Shown here piece by piece: positions 23,725 through 32,319 of a DNA stretch of 64,000 nt. Location of the stretch: NCBI GenBank assembly GCA_051883095.1, contig JBJETB010000024.1:1-64000 (forward strand). Reading direction: 5' to 3'. Numbering within the stretch: position 1 is the first letter of the stretch; each line of letters begins with the position of its first letter. The position numbers were made by a program, and so were the translations under genes. Source of the stretch: SUG1106 sp051883095 (GTDB taxonomy: Bacteria > Bacillota > Clostridia > Peptostreptococcales > Anaerovoracaceae). Under the pieces are notes generated by a model. It worked only from the letters and a program-made list of their open reading frames with translations, did no database searches and was not told the DNA's origin.

Positions 23725-24782
23725 GCGAAATAAAGAATATGAGAGAAAAAGCGGAAGACGGCTTATACAGAAGCACATATAGAGATGCCTTTGAACAGGT
23801 GAAGATGGGATCAGAGGCAAGAGAAAAAGTTCTGAGCATTGCTGCAGAAGGGGAGAGAAAAAGAAGCTTCCATGGCAGAAGAAGGTTTTCCATGGCTATA
23901 GCAGTCTGCATGGCAGTGGTTCTTATCACAGGCACAGCGTTGGCTGTAACAGCAGGAGGGGGCCTGAAAAGCTGGTTCTCAGATGAATGGGGATATAATA
24001 ACGACGGCGAAATGCCTGTAGAACAGCAGCAGATAGTTGAGAGGCTGACCATACCTGTAGGAATCAGCCAGACTGTTGGACATCTGACAGTTACAGTGGA
24101 TTCCGTGGCCTATAGTGACGGATACTACTGGCTTATGGTCAATGCAGAGGGAATGAAGTTTGATGAGGACAACGGATACAGCTGCAGACATAGCGACCTG
24201 AGAATTATATCCGAGGACGGAAGAGAGCTTGCGCAGTGCGGGAGCAGCATAACTCAGACTGCCAGAGGCGGTTCTGCTTTAAAGATGCTTTTCGAAGGAG
24301 AAATAAGTCCGGAATCAGCTGAAGCTATTGCACTTGACGGCAATATGCGCTTTATGCTGTCAGTGTCTGATTTTGTGGAAAAGAAGCAGGGTATCGGAGC
24401 AAGCACAAAGGAATCTGTACTGCAGGAGGGAACCTGGAGTTTCCGGTTTGAAGTGCCTGTGAATGAATCCGGAGAAATATTGGCGGCTCCTGATGCGAAT
24501 GCAGTATTTACTATTGAAAACGGCGAGGAGACCGTGTGCAGAGTGAGCAAAATTCAGATCAACATGGTAGGAATAAAGTATCTCTTTGAAGGAGAAAGCG
24601 AGGCTCACGGAGAACTGCCGAGACTTATTTTTAAGGATGGCGGCGAGGTAGGCATTACAGGGGGAAGCGGTGTACAGCTTGAAGACGGTTCATGGCAGAT
24701 GAAGTATCAGTGGTCAATGCCTGTTGACCTGAGTCAGGTTGAAAAGGTGAAATTCGGAAAGACTGTGGTTGAGGTGGAGTAA
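23721..24782 (+). CDS. DUF4179 membrane protein, probable anti-sigma factor
   Basis: A 353-residue protein with a short cytoplasmic N terminus (about 1-55), one membrane helix (about 56-76: FSMAIAVCMAVVLITGTALAV, core AVCMAVVLITG) and a large extracytoplasmic DUF4179 domain. The region after the helix contains VGISQTVGHLTVTVDSVAYSDG, the recognisable part of DUF4179. Such proteins are usually encoded just after ECF sigma factors and are thought to hold them at the membrane until a signal arrives. The signal here is unknown. Confidence 0.85.
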   Translation: MSEIKNMREKAEDGLYRSTYRDAFEQVKMGSEAREKVLSIAAEGERKRSFHGRRRFSMAIAVCMAVVLITGTALAVTAGGGLKSWFSDEWGYNNDGEMPVEQQQIVERLTIPVGISQTVGHLTVTVDSVAYSDGYYWLMVNAEGMKFDEDNGYSCRHSDLRIISEDGRELAQCGSSITQTARGGSALKMLFEGEISPESAEAIALDGNMRFMLSVSDFVEKKQGIGASTKESVLQEGTWSFRFEVPVNESGEILAAPDANAVFTIENGEETVCRVSKIQINMVGIKYLFEGESEAHGELPRLIFKDGGEVGITGGSGVQLEDGSWQMKYQWSMPVDLSQVEKVKFGKTVVEVE

Positions 24783-24784
24783 CA

Positions 24785-25330
24785 TTGCTGACAGTAACAA
24801 ATCGATTTTATAGAAATATGTCACCGACAGCGTGGTTATTGATGGCTGGCTTTGCCATTGCTATGACAACAATGATTGCTGGTGTGGGTCTGCTGCAGGA
24901 AAGTCTGGCAGAAATACAGGAGGCTGCAAATGAATTGGATATTCCTTTGTTACAGACAATGCAGGACACCGGATTTACATTCATGATGTACTTATATTCC
25001 TTCTCTATCATCAACTGCATGGTAGTTGCTAACTTTTGGATTATAAATAAAAGACGTGATCTGGCAATCAGGAAGGCATTCGGATGGGGTGTGTCGGGAA
25101 TGATAGGGTTTATCGCAGGCGAATTACTTAAGATATTATTCTGCAGCATGATTATTTCTGTATTTATGATTGTTTTGCTCAGAATCAGTATGCCTGAGTA
25201 TTTCACTTTTCCTGTAACGATAAGCATATTGGCGGGCGCTGTTGTTATTCTTTTTTTAACATTGGGATTATCGCTTGTAGTCCCTGTTATAAGAATAATA
25301 CAGATTATGCCAAGGGAGGCAGTCGGGTAA
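24785..25330 (+). CDS. Short FtsX-like ABC transporter permease
   Basis: A 181-residue membrane protein with four segments (about 17-38, 64-85, 103-135 and 147-172). The stretch INKRRDLAIRKAFGWGVSGMI (core RRDLAIRKAFG) between segments 2 and 3 is the FtsX/MacB cytoplasmic signature. It is less than half the length of a MacB permease and lacks the large extracytoplasmic domain. The TTG start is two bases after the DUF4179 stop, so translation is coupled. It probably forms a heterodimer with the following full-length permease. Confidence 0.75.
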   Translation: MLTVTNRFYRNMSPTAWLLMAGFAIAMTTMIAGVGLLQESLAEIQEAANELDIPLLQTMQDTGFTFMMYLYSFSIINCMVVANFWIINKRRDLAIRKAFGWGVSGMIGFIAGELLKILFCSMIISVFMIVLLRISMPEYFTFPVTISILAGAVVILFLTLGLSLVVPVIRIIQIMPREAVG

Positions 25331-26577
25331 TGAAACCGGTTCTAATACTTGCATTCAAAGAAATGAAAAAGAAATTTTTATACACATTAACGCTTATCCT
25401 GATTACAACTGTTTCCATGCTGGTTTGTTTATTTGCTGTTACAGACTCCGGCGGTTTCATGTTCCAAGAGAAAGCTCTGATAGATACATTGCATTATCCT
25501 ATGAAGAATATTCTCAGACTTCAATACCATTCTTCCGAGGAAACGCAGGAGTTTATTGAAACGGAGGCAAATTTTCGCACAGCACTCCGTGATATAAAAG
25601 GGGTAAATGGCATTGGACGTTTTGATGTGACAGGCATTGAGTTTGAGGAATTGAAAAACAATGGTGATTATCAGGACCTTAACAAGCAATATCTTGAAAG
25701 TAACCGGACCAGACACCCGGAAATATCAAGGCTGATCAAGGCTGATCAGTCCCTGCTTTCTATGGTTGACACTGGAGTTTCCGAGTATCCGGATTTAGAC
25801 GGCCCGGAGCCTGTCTATGTAAGTGATATTTATTCTGATGTGATATCCAAAGGCGACCAGCTGACAGATGCATTTTCCAAAACAAAATATGAAGTGGCTG
25901 GCTATTTTTCAGCAGGAAGCAAATGGGTTTCCGGCGATGACATTATTCGCTACCCGACGATTTCTATGGATGGAATGTTTCTTGCTCCCTTTTCGGAATA
26001 TGATAATCAGGATGTAATGTCCTCTCTTTCCTGTCTGCATAATACATATGTTTTGTTGGATACAAATACAGATATTGATGATATGTCCTCTGCCATCAGT
26101 GAAATTGCAGATGATTATGGACTGCAGGTAACCGCTGTTCCTTTGGAAAATGAGCTTGCAGAATATACAAACGAAATGAAGCAGTTCGCAATCAACAGGT
26201 TTGTACTTGCTGTATTTATTGTCTCCATGGCTGTATGCTCCATAGTTTTAACTTTTGTATCCCACACCATTATGAAGAAAAAGCAGTACGGTGTATTGCT
26301 GGCAAATGGATATGAGATGAAAGATGTGACCCTCTGTATTGTGAGTGAAATATGCATGACCGTATTCAGTTCAGCGGCTTTGGCGTGGCTTATTCAGTTT
26401 CTGTCTCTATATAAGGATGATAATTTGTTCAGAGAAATATATCTGCTGGCACACTGTACATACGGAACATCAGCCATAATTATCATTGCAGTGGTGATTA
26501 CTGTTTTATCATCGGTTCTGCCAATTGCTAAAATCAAAAAATGCACACCGTCTGAACTGATAGGAGGAACGAAATAA
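25330..26577 (+). CDS. FtsX/MacB-like ABC transporter permease
   Basis: A 415-residue permease. One N-terminal membrane segment (about 14-36) is followed by an extracytoplasmic domain of about 240 residues and three C-terminal segments (about 292-315, 340-360 and 378-400). KKKQYGVLLANGYEMKDVTLC (core KQYGVLLANGYE) between the last segments is the FtsX signature. It overlaps the short permease by one base and the ATPase by one base. The pair should work with the ATPase to move or signal through an unknown envelope-active compound. Confidence 0.85.
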   Translation: MKPVLILAFKEMKKKFLYTLTLILITTVSMLVCLFAVTDSGGFMFQEKALIDTLHYPMKNILRLQYHSSEETQEFIETEANFRTALRDIKGVNGIGRFDVTGIEFEELKNNGDYQDLNKQYLESNRTRHPEISRLIKADQSLLSMVDTGVSEYPDLDGPEPVYVSDIYSDVISKGDQLTDAFSKTKYEVAGYFSAGSKWVSGDDIIRYPTISMDGMFLAPFSEYDNQDVMSSLSCLHNTYVLLDTNTDIDDMSSAISEIADDYGLQVTAVPLENELAEYTNEMKQFAINRFVLAVFIVSMAVCSIVLTFVSHTIMKKKQYGVLLANGYEMKDVTLCIVSEICMTVFSSAALAWLIQFLSLYKDDNLFREIYLLAHCTYGTSAIIIIAVVITVLSSVLPIAKIKKCTPSELIGGTK

Positions 26578-27254
26578 TGTCTATGATTGAACTGATGGGA
26601 ATAAGCAAGATATACAAAAATGGAGCGATAAAGACGGAAGCACTAAATGAGGTGAATCTATCCGTTGACAAGGGGGAGTATATCGCAATTATGGGGACAT
26701 CCGGTTCGGGTAAGACAACTTTGCTGAATATACTGGGATGCATGGATGCACCTACAACCGGGAAATACCTTTTAGATGGTGAGGACATAACCAATAAGGG
26801 AGAACCGTTTCTATGCGGGATCCGGGGAAAGAAAATTGCATTTGTGTTTCAGCATTTTGCGTTAATCGATACATATACAGTTTACGAAAATGTTGAGATT
26901 CCATTACTAAAAAAGGGATATTCCCGTAAAGAGCGCCACCGGATTGCGAAAAATGCGTTGGAACAGGTTGGTATGGCAGATCTTTCTTCTAAAATTGTGA
27001 CCGGAATATCCGGCGGACAGAAGCAGCGGGTCGCCATAGCAAGAGCACTTGCCAGCGGAGCAGAAGTGCTTTTGGCAGATGAGCCTACCGGAGCTTTAGA
27101 CAGCAAAACCAGCCGTGAGATTATCAACCTGTTTTCTGAACTCAATCATCAGGGTAAAACAGTAATTCTGATTACCCATGACGAAAAAGTAGCATCCAAT
27201 GCAAAAAGAATCATCCAAATCGAAGATGGGGGGATTGTAAGTGATGAAATGTAA
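26577..27254 (+). CDS. ABC transporter ATP-binding protein (MacB/LolD type)
   Basis: A 225-residue ATPase. Walker A is GTSGSGKTT (about 40-48), the Q-loop VFQHFALID follows near 86-94, the signature is ISGGQKQRVAIARALA (about 143-158), Walker B is VLLADEPTGALD and the switch His is in LITHDE. The size and subgroup fit exporters of the MacB/LolD/BceA type. It belongs to the sigma-factor operon and energises the two permeases encoded before it. Confidence 0.94.
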   Translation: MSMIELMGISKIYKNGAIKTEALNEVNLSVDKGEYIAIMGTSGSGKTTLLNILGCMDAPTTGKYLLDGEDITNKGEPFLCGIRGKKIAFVFQHFALIDTYTVYENVEIPLLKKGYSRKERHRIAKNALEQVGMADLSSKIVTGISGGQKQRVAIARALASGAEVLLADEPTGALDSKTSREIINLFSELNHQGKTVILITHDEKVASNAKRIIQIEDGGIVSDEM

Positions 27255-27663
27255 GAAATTCTTTAAAATCTTAAGTATGGTTTTGAGCCTGCTTATGATT
27301 TTCAGCCTTTGCGCCTGTGGAAACAAGGAAGCAGCAGAATTTGAAACCGGCAGCAGCTTTGAGTATCATTTTTTACCCGAAGATTATGAGGAGAAATACA
27401 ATGAAGTTACAGAAGCTATCGCCATAGAGGGAGATAAAGAGTATCAGATATTTCTGGAGGCAACGTGCACGGAAGGAACCATGCAGATTGATGTTCTGAA
27501 GGATGGAGAAACTGATACCACATATAGTGTGGACAGCAATTCCCCCTGCGCAGAATCGATAAATGTTCTGCCGGACTCTGCAGCAGAAGTTGATATTGTA
27601 ATTCATATTGATGCCAAAACAAACGGAAGTGTTGTGGGGGAAATAAAAACGAAACGGGAATAA
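27244..27663 (+). CDS. Small lipoprotein
   Basis: A 139-residue protein with a lipoprotein signal: basic start KCKKFFK, hydrophobic core and lipobox FSLCAC with the modified Cys near residue 24. The exported part is acidic and beta-rich; I recognise no family. ATG 27244 is preferred to GTG 27241. It overlaps the ATPase gene by 11 bp, so it is likely an accessory part of the transporter or a sensed component. Confidence 0.7.
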   Translation: MKCKKFFKILSMVLSLLMIFSLCACGNKEAAEFETGSSFEYHFLPEDYEEKYNEVTEAIAIEGDKEYQIFLEATCTEGTMQIDVLKDGETDTTYSVDSNSPCAESINVLPDSAAEVDIVIHIDAKTNGSVVGEIKTKRE

Positions 27664-27779
27664 TTGATGTCAATACTGGCATCAGTTTTCCACAAAAAAC
27701 ATTGAAAAATGCTGATTTGAGTGGAGGAAAAGGGCTATAGATTGACTAAATTCAGGTGCCAATGCAAAATAATGTAAAG

Positions 27780-27827
27780 AAAACCTCTGTTTTTGAGGGA
27801 CAATCCCCCATCAAACAGAGGTTTTTT
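27780..27827 (+). terminator. Rho-independent terminator of the sigma/ABC operon
   Basis: AAACCTCTGTTT (27780-27791) pairs exactly with AAACAGAGGTTT (27813-27824), followed by TTT. The A-rich left flank makes it usable for the convergent minus-strand gene as well. Confidence 0.85.
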
Positions 27828-27913
27828 GCTGATTTTTGTGGAAAAACGACGGGCCGGCTTGGGACGCAGCTGATTTGGTCAGCTAAAGTCAGCGTAAATA
27901 AGCCGCAAAAGCT

Positions 27914-28936
27914 TTACAATGCTGCCAGAATAGCATCAACGTCTTCTTCGGTAGAGCCCCATCCGATAACCAGCCTGATTACTGAGCGTGTTTCGTCGTA
28001 AGGACACCAGGTATAGAAGAAGAAGTCTTTCTCAAGCTCTTTAATCTTGTCGTTGTCGACGATTACGAAAACCTGGTTGGTCTGGTGCGGAATCCAGAGC
28101 TCATAGCCTTTTTCCACAACACCTTTTGCCAGCTTGATGGCAAGCTCGTTTTCGTGACGTGAAAGTTCATAGTAAAGGGAATCTTCACCGCCTTCAAGGA
28201 GGGCTTTGAGCTGGATGGCAATGAGACGGCCTTTTGCCAGAAGGGCGCAGGCACGCTTTACCATATAGCGGAAGTGATCGTTCATATTATCGTTCATGAT
28301 AATAAGGGCTTCGCCGAAAAGTGCACCGATCTTGGTTCCGCCGATATAGAAAGCATCTACCAGGTTGGCAATGTCCTTAAGGAAAAGGTCGTTGCTCGGC
28401 CATGTGAGAGCGGTTCCCAGACGTGCACCATCCATGTAAAGATACAGACCATGCTTTTTGCAGCATTGGCTGAGAGCTGTAAGCTCGGCCTTGGTGTAAA
28501 CACCGCCGTTCTCAGTCGGGTGGGTTATGTAGGCCATTTTTGGAATTACGGTATGCTCGTCCTCATGATGGAGGAGAACCTTTTCTATTGCCTCAGGAGT
28601 AAGCTTGCCGTCCTCTGTAAGTGCGGCGAAAACTCTGTGGCCGTTTGCTTCCACAGAACCGGTTTCGTGAACATAGATATGGCCTGTAGCAGGTGAGATA
28701 ACTCCTTCGTAAGGTCTGAGTGCTGCTGCGATAGTGATGGTATTGGTCGGAGTGCCGCCTACCATGAAATGAACGTGAGCATCAGGCTTGCCTATCATCT
28801 CGCGGATCATATCGGCTGTTTCGTAGGAAAATCTGTCCTCTGCATAGCCGTCGGTATGCTCCATATTTGTATCCATAAGAGCCTGCATTACCTTCGGGTG
28901 TGCGCCAAGGCTGTAGTCGCTTCTGAAATAAATCAT
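27914..28936 (-). CDS. Threonine aldolase family PLP enzyme
   Basis: A 340-residue fold-type I enzyme like low-specificity L-threonine aldolase and beta-eliminating lyases. FRSDYSLGAHPKVMQAL opens the protein, GYAEDRFSYETADMI follows, YITHPTENGGVYT (about 137-149) and YLYMDGARLGTALTW (about 166-180) contact PLP, and the lysine is in YIGGTKIGALFGEA (about 203). It would cleave L-threonine or allo-threonine to glycine and acetaldehyde. ATG 28936 has AGGAGG nine bases upstream, while the ATGs at 28945 and 28975 do not have proper spacing. Confidence 0.88.
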   Translation of the reverse strand: MIYFRSDYSLGAHPKVMQALMDTNMEHTDGYAEDRFSYETADMIREMIGKPDAHVHFMVGGTPTNTITIAAALRPYEGVISPATGHIYVHETGSVEANGHRVFAALTEDGKLTPEAIEKVLLHHEDEHTVIPKMAYITHPTENGGVYTKAELTALSQCCKKHGLYLYMDGARLGTALTWPSNDLFLKDIANLVDAFYIGGTKIGALFGEALIIMNDNMNDHFRYMVKRACALLAKGRLIAIQLKALLEGGEDSLYYELSRHENELAIKLAKGVVEKGYELWIPHQTNQVFVIVDNDKIKELEKDFFFYTWCPYDETRSVIRLVIGWGSTEEDVDAILAAL

Positions 28937-29035
28937 CTTTTTCATCCTCCTCGTTCCGGGAATCAAATTCATCATGCTGCCGGAACCATATATTTTATAA
29001 CTTTATTATAGTCTCTGTATATGGTCTTTAGCAAG

Positions 29036-29057
29036 TAAAAAACGACCCGCCGGGCCG
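29036..29057 (-). terminator. Terminator after spoIIID
   Basis: On the minus strand AACGGCCC-GGC-GGGTCGTT forms a compact GC-rich stem with one wobble pair and runs into TTTTTTAC, directly after the spoIIID stop codon. Confidence 0.75.
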
Positions 29058-29315
29058 TTATTTTTCTTTTGCATGCTGATATTTTTCTCTGGTGGCCATC
29101 CCGCCGCGAAGGTGGCGCTCCGCTTTGTTGTTTTCCAGAACGTCCTTTACTTCGGAAGCCAGCCCCGGATTGATTTCGAGGAGCCTTTCCGTAACATCCT
29201 TATGTACTGTAGACTTGCTGACGCGGAATTTTTTTGCGGCAGCTCTGACCGTTGATCTGGTATCGATTATGTAACGGGCCAGCTCTAAAACTCTTTCCTC
29301 AATATAGTCCTTCAT
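29058..29315 (-). CDS. spoIIID: Sporulation transcription regulator SpoIIID
   Basis: An 85-residue protein matching SpoIIID in length and sequence. YIEERVLELARYIIDTRSTVR is followed by the HTH AAAKKFRVSKSTVHKDVTERL (core KFRVSKSTVHKDV, about 31-43) and the basic tail RHLRGGMATREKYQ. SpoIIID controls mother-cell genes with sigma-E, so its presence indicates an endospore former or a recent ancestor of one. GTG 29327 is open, but ATG 29315 begins the conserved sequence. The gene stands alone, with its own terminator. Confidence 0.95.
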   Translation of the reverse strand: MKDYIEERVLELARYIIDTRSTVRAAAKKFRVSKSTVHKDVTERLLEINPGLASEVKDVLENNKAERHLRGGMATREKYQHAKEK

Positions 29316-29386
29316 AGCAAGACACACACTCCTTAGCTTTGTTAAGACAAATATATGCCGGCAGACTTCAATTTATAACACTGTGC

Positions 29387-29415
29387 TTGATAATGTACAG
29401 GAAAGTAGGTATAAT
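29387..29415 (+). promoter_or_regulatory. Promoter of the MATE gene
   Basis: TTGATA (29387-29392), a 17-bp spacer and TATAAT (29410-29415), 30 bp before ATG 29445. It is divergent from spoIIID. Confidence 0.75.
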
Positions 29416-29444
29416 AATTTTAGCAATATAAAGGAAATAATTTG

Positions 29445-30776
29445 ATGGACAAAAATCTGATTTACAACAAGCCCATAACCGCTTTCAATATGCTGTCCTT
29501 CGCAGTGCCTACAACGGTGAGAATGGTTTTTATTTCACTGTACACAACGGTGGACGGTATTGTGGTATCCAATTTTGTGGGAAGCATGGGCCTGTCTGCC
29601 ATAAATATTGTATATCCGGTGCTCAACGTGAACATGGCGCTGGCATTTATGTTTGCCACGGGCAGCAACGCTCTGATAGGAAAGATGCTGGGTGAGGGAA
29701 AACGGTCCGAGGCCAGCAGGTTTATGTCTCTCACAGTGCTTATCAATGTGGCGATGGTGATGATCATAATGGCCCTGTTCTTTATGTGGGACGAAAGCAT
29801 CTACATGAAGCTTGGTTCCGATGCGGAGCTGCTGCCTTACTGTGTGGAGTATGGAAATATTATGGTGGCAGTGGGACCTGTATGGACACTTCAGATACTT
29901 TTTCAAAGTTACCTTGTGACCGCCGACAGACCGGGGATGGGGCTGTGGCTTTCCGTCTTAGGCGGCGTGCTCAATGTAATACTTGATGTGGTATTGGTAG
30001 GCGTGCTGGACATGGGACTTACCGGTGCGGGCCTTGCATCGGGAGCAGGAATGTTTGTAGGCGGAATTCTGCCTCTGTTTGTTTTTTTTAATAAAAAGAG
30101 TCTGCTGCATTTTGAAAGGCCGTCAAGACCGGGCAAAGATGTGTTCAGAGCCCTTGGAAACGGTACTTCTGAGATGGTCAGCAGCCTGTCCAGCGCGGTA
30201 ACTACGGCCATGTTCAATATTCAGATGATGCATTTTGCAGGAGAAAAAGGCGTTGCGGCCATAAGCGCTCTTTTTTATCTTCAGTTTCTGTTTGTGACCA
30301 TTTTTATCGGCTTCACTTCGGGGATTGCCCCTGTGGTAAGCTACAATTACGGGGCGGGAAACAGGGAAAGCATCAGGAAAATTTTCGGACTGACAGCCAG
30401 GGTTGTTGTCGTGGCTTCGGTGGTGATGTTTCTGCTGGCTGAAGTGATGAACAGGCCTATGACCATGATATTCGCTTCACATGATCCGAAACTGGCGGAA
30501 CTGATGATTTCCGGATTTAAAATACTGGCACTGAGCATTCTGCTGTGCGGCATAAATATTTTTGCTTCCGGGTTCTTTACTGCACTGAACAACGGTAAAA
30601 TTTCTGCGCTGATTTCTTTTTTGAGAACCTTCGGGTTTGAAGTGGGTGCACTGCTTCTGCTGCCTGCAGTAATGGGCATCGATGGTGTGTGGTGGACTCT
30701 GCCGTGTGCGGAGCTTATGTCAGCGGCGGTTTCGGTGCCTTTGCTGATGAAATACAGGAATGTCTACGGGTATTGA
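29445..30776 (+). CDS. MATE family efflux transporter (MepA-like)
   Basis: A 443-residue, twelve-segment membrane protein of the MATE/polysaccharide-exporter superfamily. Two related halves are visible; the N-terminal one has VPTTVRMVFISLYTTVDGIVV and NFVGSMGLSAINIVYPV (about 22-55), the second TAMFNIQMMHFAGEKGVAAIS (core AGEKGVAAIS, about 256). Members export cationic drugs and dyes in exchange for Na+ or H+. ATG 29445 has AAGGA nine bases upstream. It is monocistronic and is followed by a block of palindromic repeats. Confidence 0.9.
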   Translation: MDKNLIYNKPITAFNMLSFAVPTTVRMVFISLYTTVDGIVVSNFVGSMGLSAINIVYPVLNVNMALAFMFATGSNALIGKMLGEGKRSEASRFMSLTVLINVAMVMIIMALFFMWDESIYMKLGSDAELLPYCVEYGNIMVAVGPVWTLQILFQSYLVTADRPGMGLWLSVLGGVLNVILDVVLVGVLDMGLTGAGLASGAGMFVGGILPLFVFFNKKSLLHFERPSRPGKDVFRALGNGTSEMVSSLSSAVTTAMFNIQMMHFAGEKGVAAISALFYLQFLFVTIFIGFTSGIAPVVSYNYGAGNRESIRKIFGLTARVVVVASVVMFLLAEVMNRPMTMIFASHDPKLAELMISGFKILALSILLCGINIFASGFFTALNNGKISALISFLRTFGFEVGALLLLPAVMGIDGVWWTLPCAELMSAAVSVPLLMKYRNVYGY

Positions 30777-30783
30777 TGGACGA

Positions 30784-31040
30784 ATGTTGTAGAATAATAA
30801 AGAAATCATCTATTTTTACAACATCACACCTCAACTGGCGCTTCTTGTACCTGTAACTTGGCTGTAATGTTGTAGAAATTTCTTGCCCGAGCCCAATTTT
30901 ACAACGGTAATTCATAGACCGTTGTAAAAATTTATGGATACCCGATAACTATACAACATTCATGACTTTCAGGGTCAGGTTCTATGGACGCCAAGGGTTC
31001 AATGTTGTAGAAATAAACGATTAGGCTATATTTTTACAAC
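30784..31040. repeat. Alternating GTTGTA/TACAAC palindromic repeats
   Basis: Eight arms alternate in orientation. Plus arms are AATGTTGTAGAA at 30783, 30865 and 31000 and ACCGTTGTAAAA at 30918. Inverted arms are TTTTTACAACAT at 30813, TTTTACAACGGT at 30897, ATACAACATT at 30951 and TTTTTACAAC at 31031. The pair 30897-30908/30918-30929 is a perfect 12-bp inverted repeat with a nine-base spacer. The 322-bp gap after the MATE gene contains nothing else I can recognise. The unit ATGTTGTA-GAA resembles the ATGTCGTATGAA arm at 7776. Confidence 0.85.
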
Positions 31041-31098
31041 GCCTTATTGAGCGCAACTAAATTAAAAAAATGAATATACTAAAGGAGAAGATTTGGAT

Positions 31099-31989
31099 AT
31101 GAGGAAAAGAACATTTATGATTTGTTTCATTTTAATTTTGATAGTGTGTGCGGTTCTGGTAATCGGAGGCTGCGGAGCTCATCAGGCAGTGCCGCCGGAA
31201 GTGAGCGGAGGCGACGGCGCAGATGTTGTGACTGCTTCCAGCGATGATGATAATATTACAGATGCTGATGCTGAAGATCCGGATGGGTCAAATGCGTCTG
31301 ATGTGACCGATGAACCGGCAGACAGCGGTGAAAAGCCCGCTGCTGATGAGCCTGACGATGAGGATGCACCTTCCAGAGGTGATGACAGATCCATCCGCGG
31401 TATACCGGATGCCGTAGATACACGCAGCTCAGATGACGGTGACCTGCTTGTGGTGGTAAACAAGTATCACGCAGTATCAAAGAACTATAAGCCTAAAGAT
31501 CTTGTTACCATAGACGACAGGTACGGTACATGGAAAAACATGGAACTTAAATCAGAGGCCTACGAAGCATATAAAAAGCTGTATAAGGATGCGGCAGCTC
31601 AGGGCTTTGAACTGAAGCTCTGTTCGGCTATGCGCACATACGAAACTCAGAAGACCCTTTATACAAATGCAGTGAAGAACAAAGGGCGTGAAACCGCTAA
31701 CATCCGCTCAGCATATCCGGGCAGAAGCGAGCATCATACGGGCCTTGCCATAGATGTGACCTCGGCCAGCATGGGATGGGGGCTCACTCAGGATTTTGCC
31801 GACTATCCTGACGGCCAGTGGATAAACGAGCACTGCCAGGAGTACGGTTTCATCATACGTTATCCAAAAGGAAAAACAGATATCACAGGCTATGCCTACG
31901 AGCCTTGGCATCTGCGATATGTGGGCGTTGATGCAGCTACGTATATCATGGAAAACGGCCTGACTCTGGAAGAGTATATGGGGGTTTAA
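31099..31989 (+). CDS. M15-family D-alanyl-D-alanine carboxypeptidase (VanY/DdcY type)
   Basis: A 296-residue lipoprotein-like peptidase. Signal and lipobox (VIGGCG) end near residue 25. A very acidic Asp/Glu/Ser-rich linker (about 35-110) spans the wall, then the zinc peptidase M15B domain follows. The metal site is SEHHTGLAIDVT (about 213-224, HxxxxxxD) with the third ligand in EPWHLRYVG (about 272-280), and LCSAMRTYETQ carries the substrate Arg. It trims the terminal D-Ala of cell-wall stem peptides. TTG 31093 is an alternative start. Confidence 0.9.
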   Translation: MRKRTFMICFILILIVCAVLVIGGCGAHQAVPPEVSGGDGADVVTASSDDDNITDADAEDPDGSNASDVTDEPADSGEKPAADEPDDEDAPSRGDDRSIRGIPDAVDTRSSDDGDLLVVVNKYHAVSKNYKPKDLVTIDDRYGTWKNMELKSEAYEAYKKLYKDAAAQGFELKLCSAMRTYETQKTLYTNAVKNKGRETANIRSAYPGRSEHHTGLAIDVTSASMGWGLTQDFADYPDGQWINEHCQEYGFIIRYPKGKTDITGYAYEPWHLRYVGVDAATYIMENGLTLEEYMGV

Positions 31990-32003
31990 TAGGGAGAAAA
32001 ACG

Positions 32004-32050
32004 TTGATTTATTCCCATAATTATGATATAATTATATCATAATTATGGGA
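32004..32050 (+). promoter_or_regulatory. Promoter with 38-bp perfect palindrome ahead of the toxin-antitoxin pair
   Basis: TTGATT (32004-32009), 17 bp and TATAAT (32027-32032) precede the antitoxin gene. Positions 32013-32050 are an exact 38-bp palindrome (half-site TCCCATAATTATGATATAA) covering the -10 and reaching into the GGGAGG ribosome site. Phd/YefM antitoxins repress their own operons through such symmetric sites, so this is the probable operator. The RNA could also fold over the ribosome site. Confidence 0.85.
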
Positions 32051-32061
32051 GGTAAGAGCCG

Positions 32062-32319
32062 ATGCAGATTATTCCTATTAAAGATTTAAAGAATACCTCG
32101 GATATTTCCGAAATGTGCCACAGAGTTGCTGAACCGGTTTATGTGACAAAGAACGGGTATGGTGACATGGTTATCATGGGTATGGAAGTTTATGAGGACA
32201 TGCTCGAAAAAATGAATATGTATCGTGAACTTGAAATATCAGAAAGGCAGATTTATGAAGGAAGGACTAAAGACGCTGCAGAGTCATTGAAAGACCTGAG
32301 GAATAAATATGGCCTATAG
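32062..32319 (+). CDS. Phd/YefM-type antitoxin
   Basis: An 85-residue protein with the Phd/YefM DNA-binding fold: IIPIKDLKNTSDISEMCHRVAEPVYVTKNGYGDMVIMG (about 3-40) is the core, with EPVYVTKNGYGDMVIM typical. The acidic helical C terminus (about 50-85) should bind the toxin. It overlaps the toxin gene by 11 bp. The palindrome at 32013-32050 is its likely operator. Confidence 0.92.
   Translation: MQIIPIKDLKNTSDISEMCHRVAEPVYVTKNGYGDMVIMGMEVYEDMLEKMNMYRELEISERQIYEGRTKDAAESLKDLRNKYGL

Noticed and set aside
30784..31040. Possible CRISPR array
   Set aside because: Arms alternate in orientation, are only 10-14 bp and are unevenly spaced; no cas genes are present.
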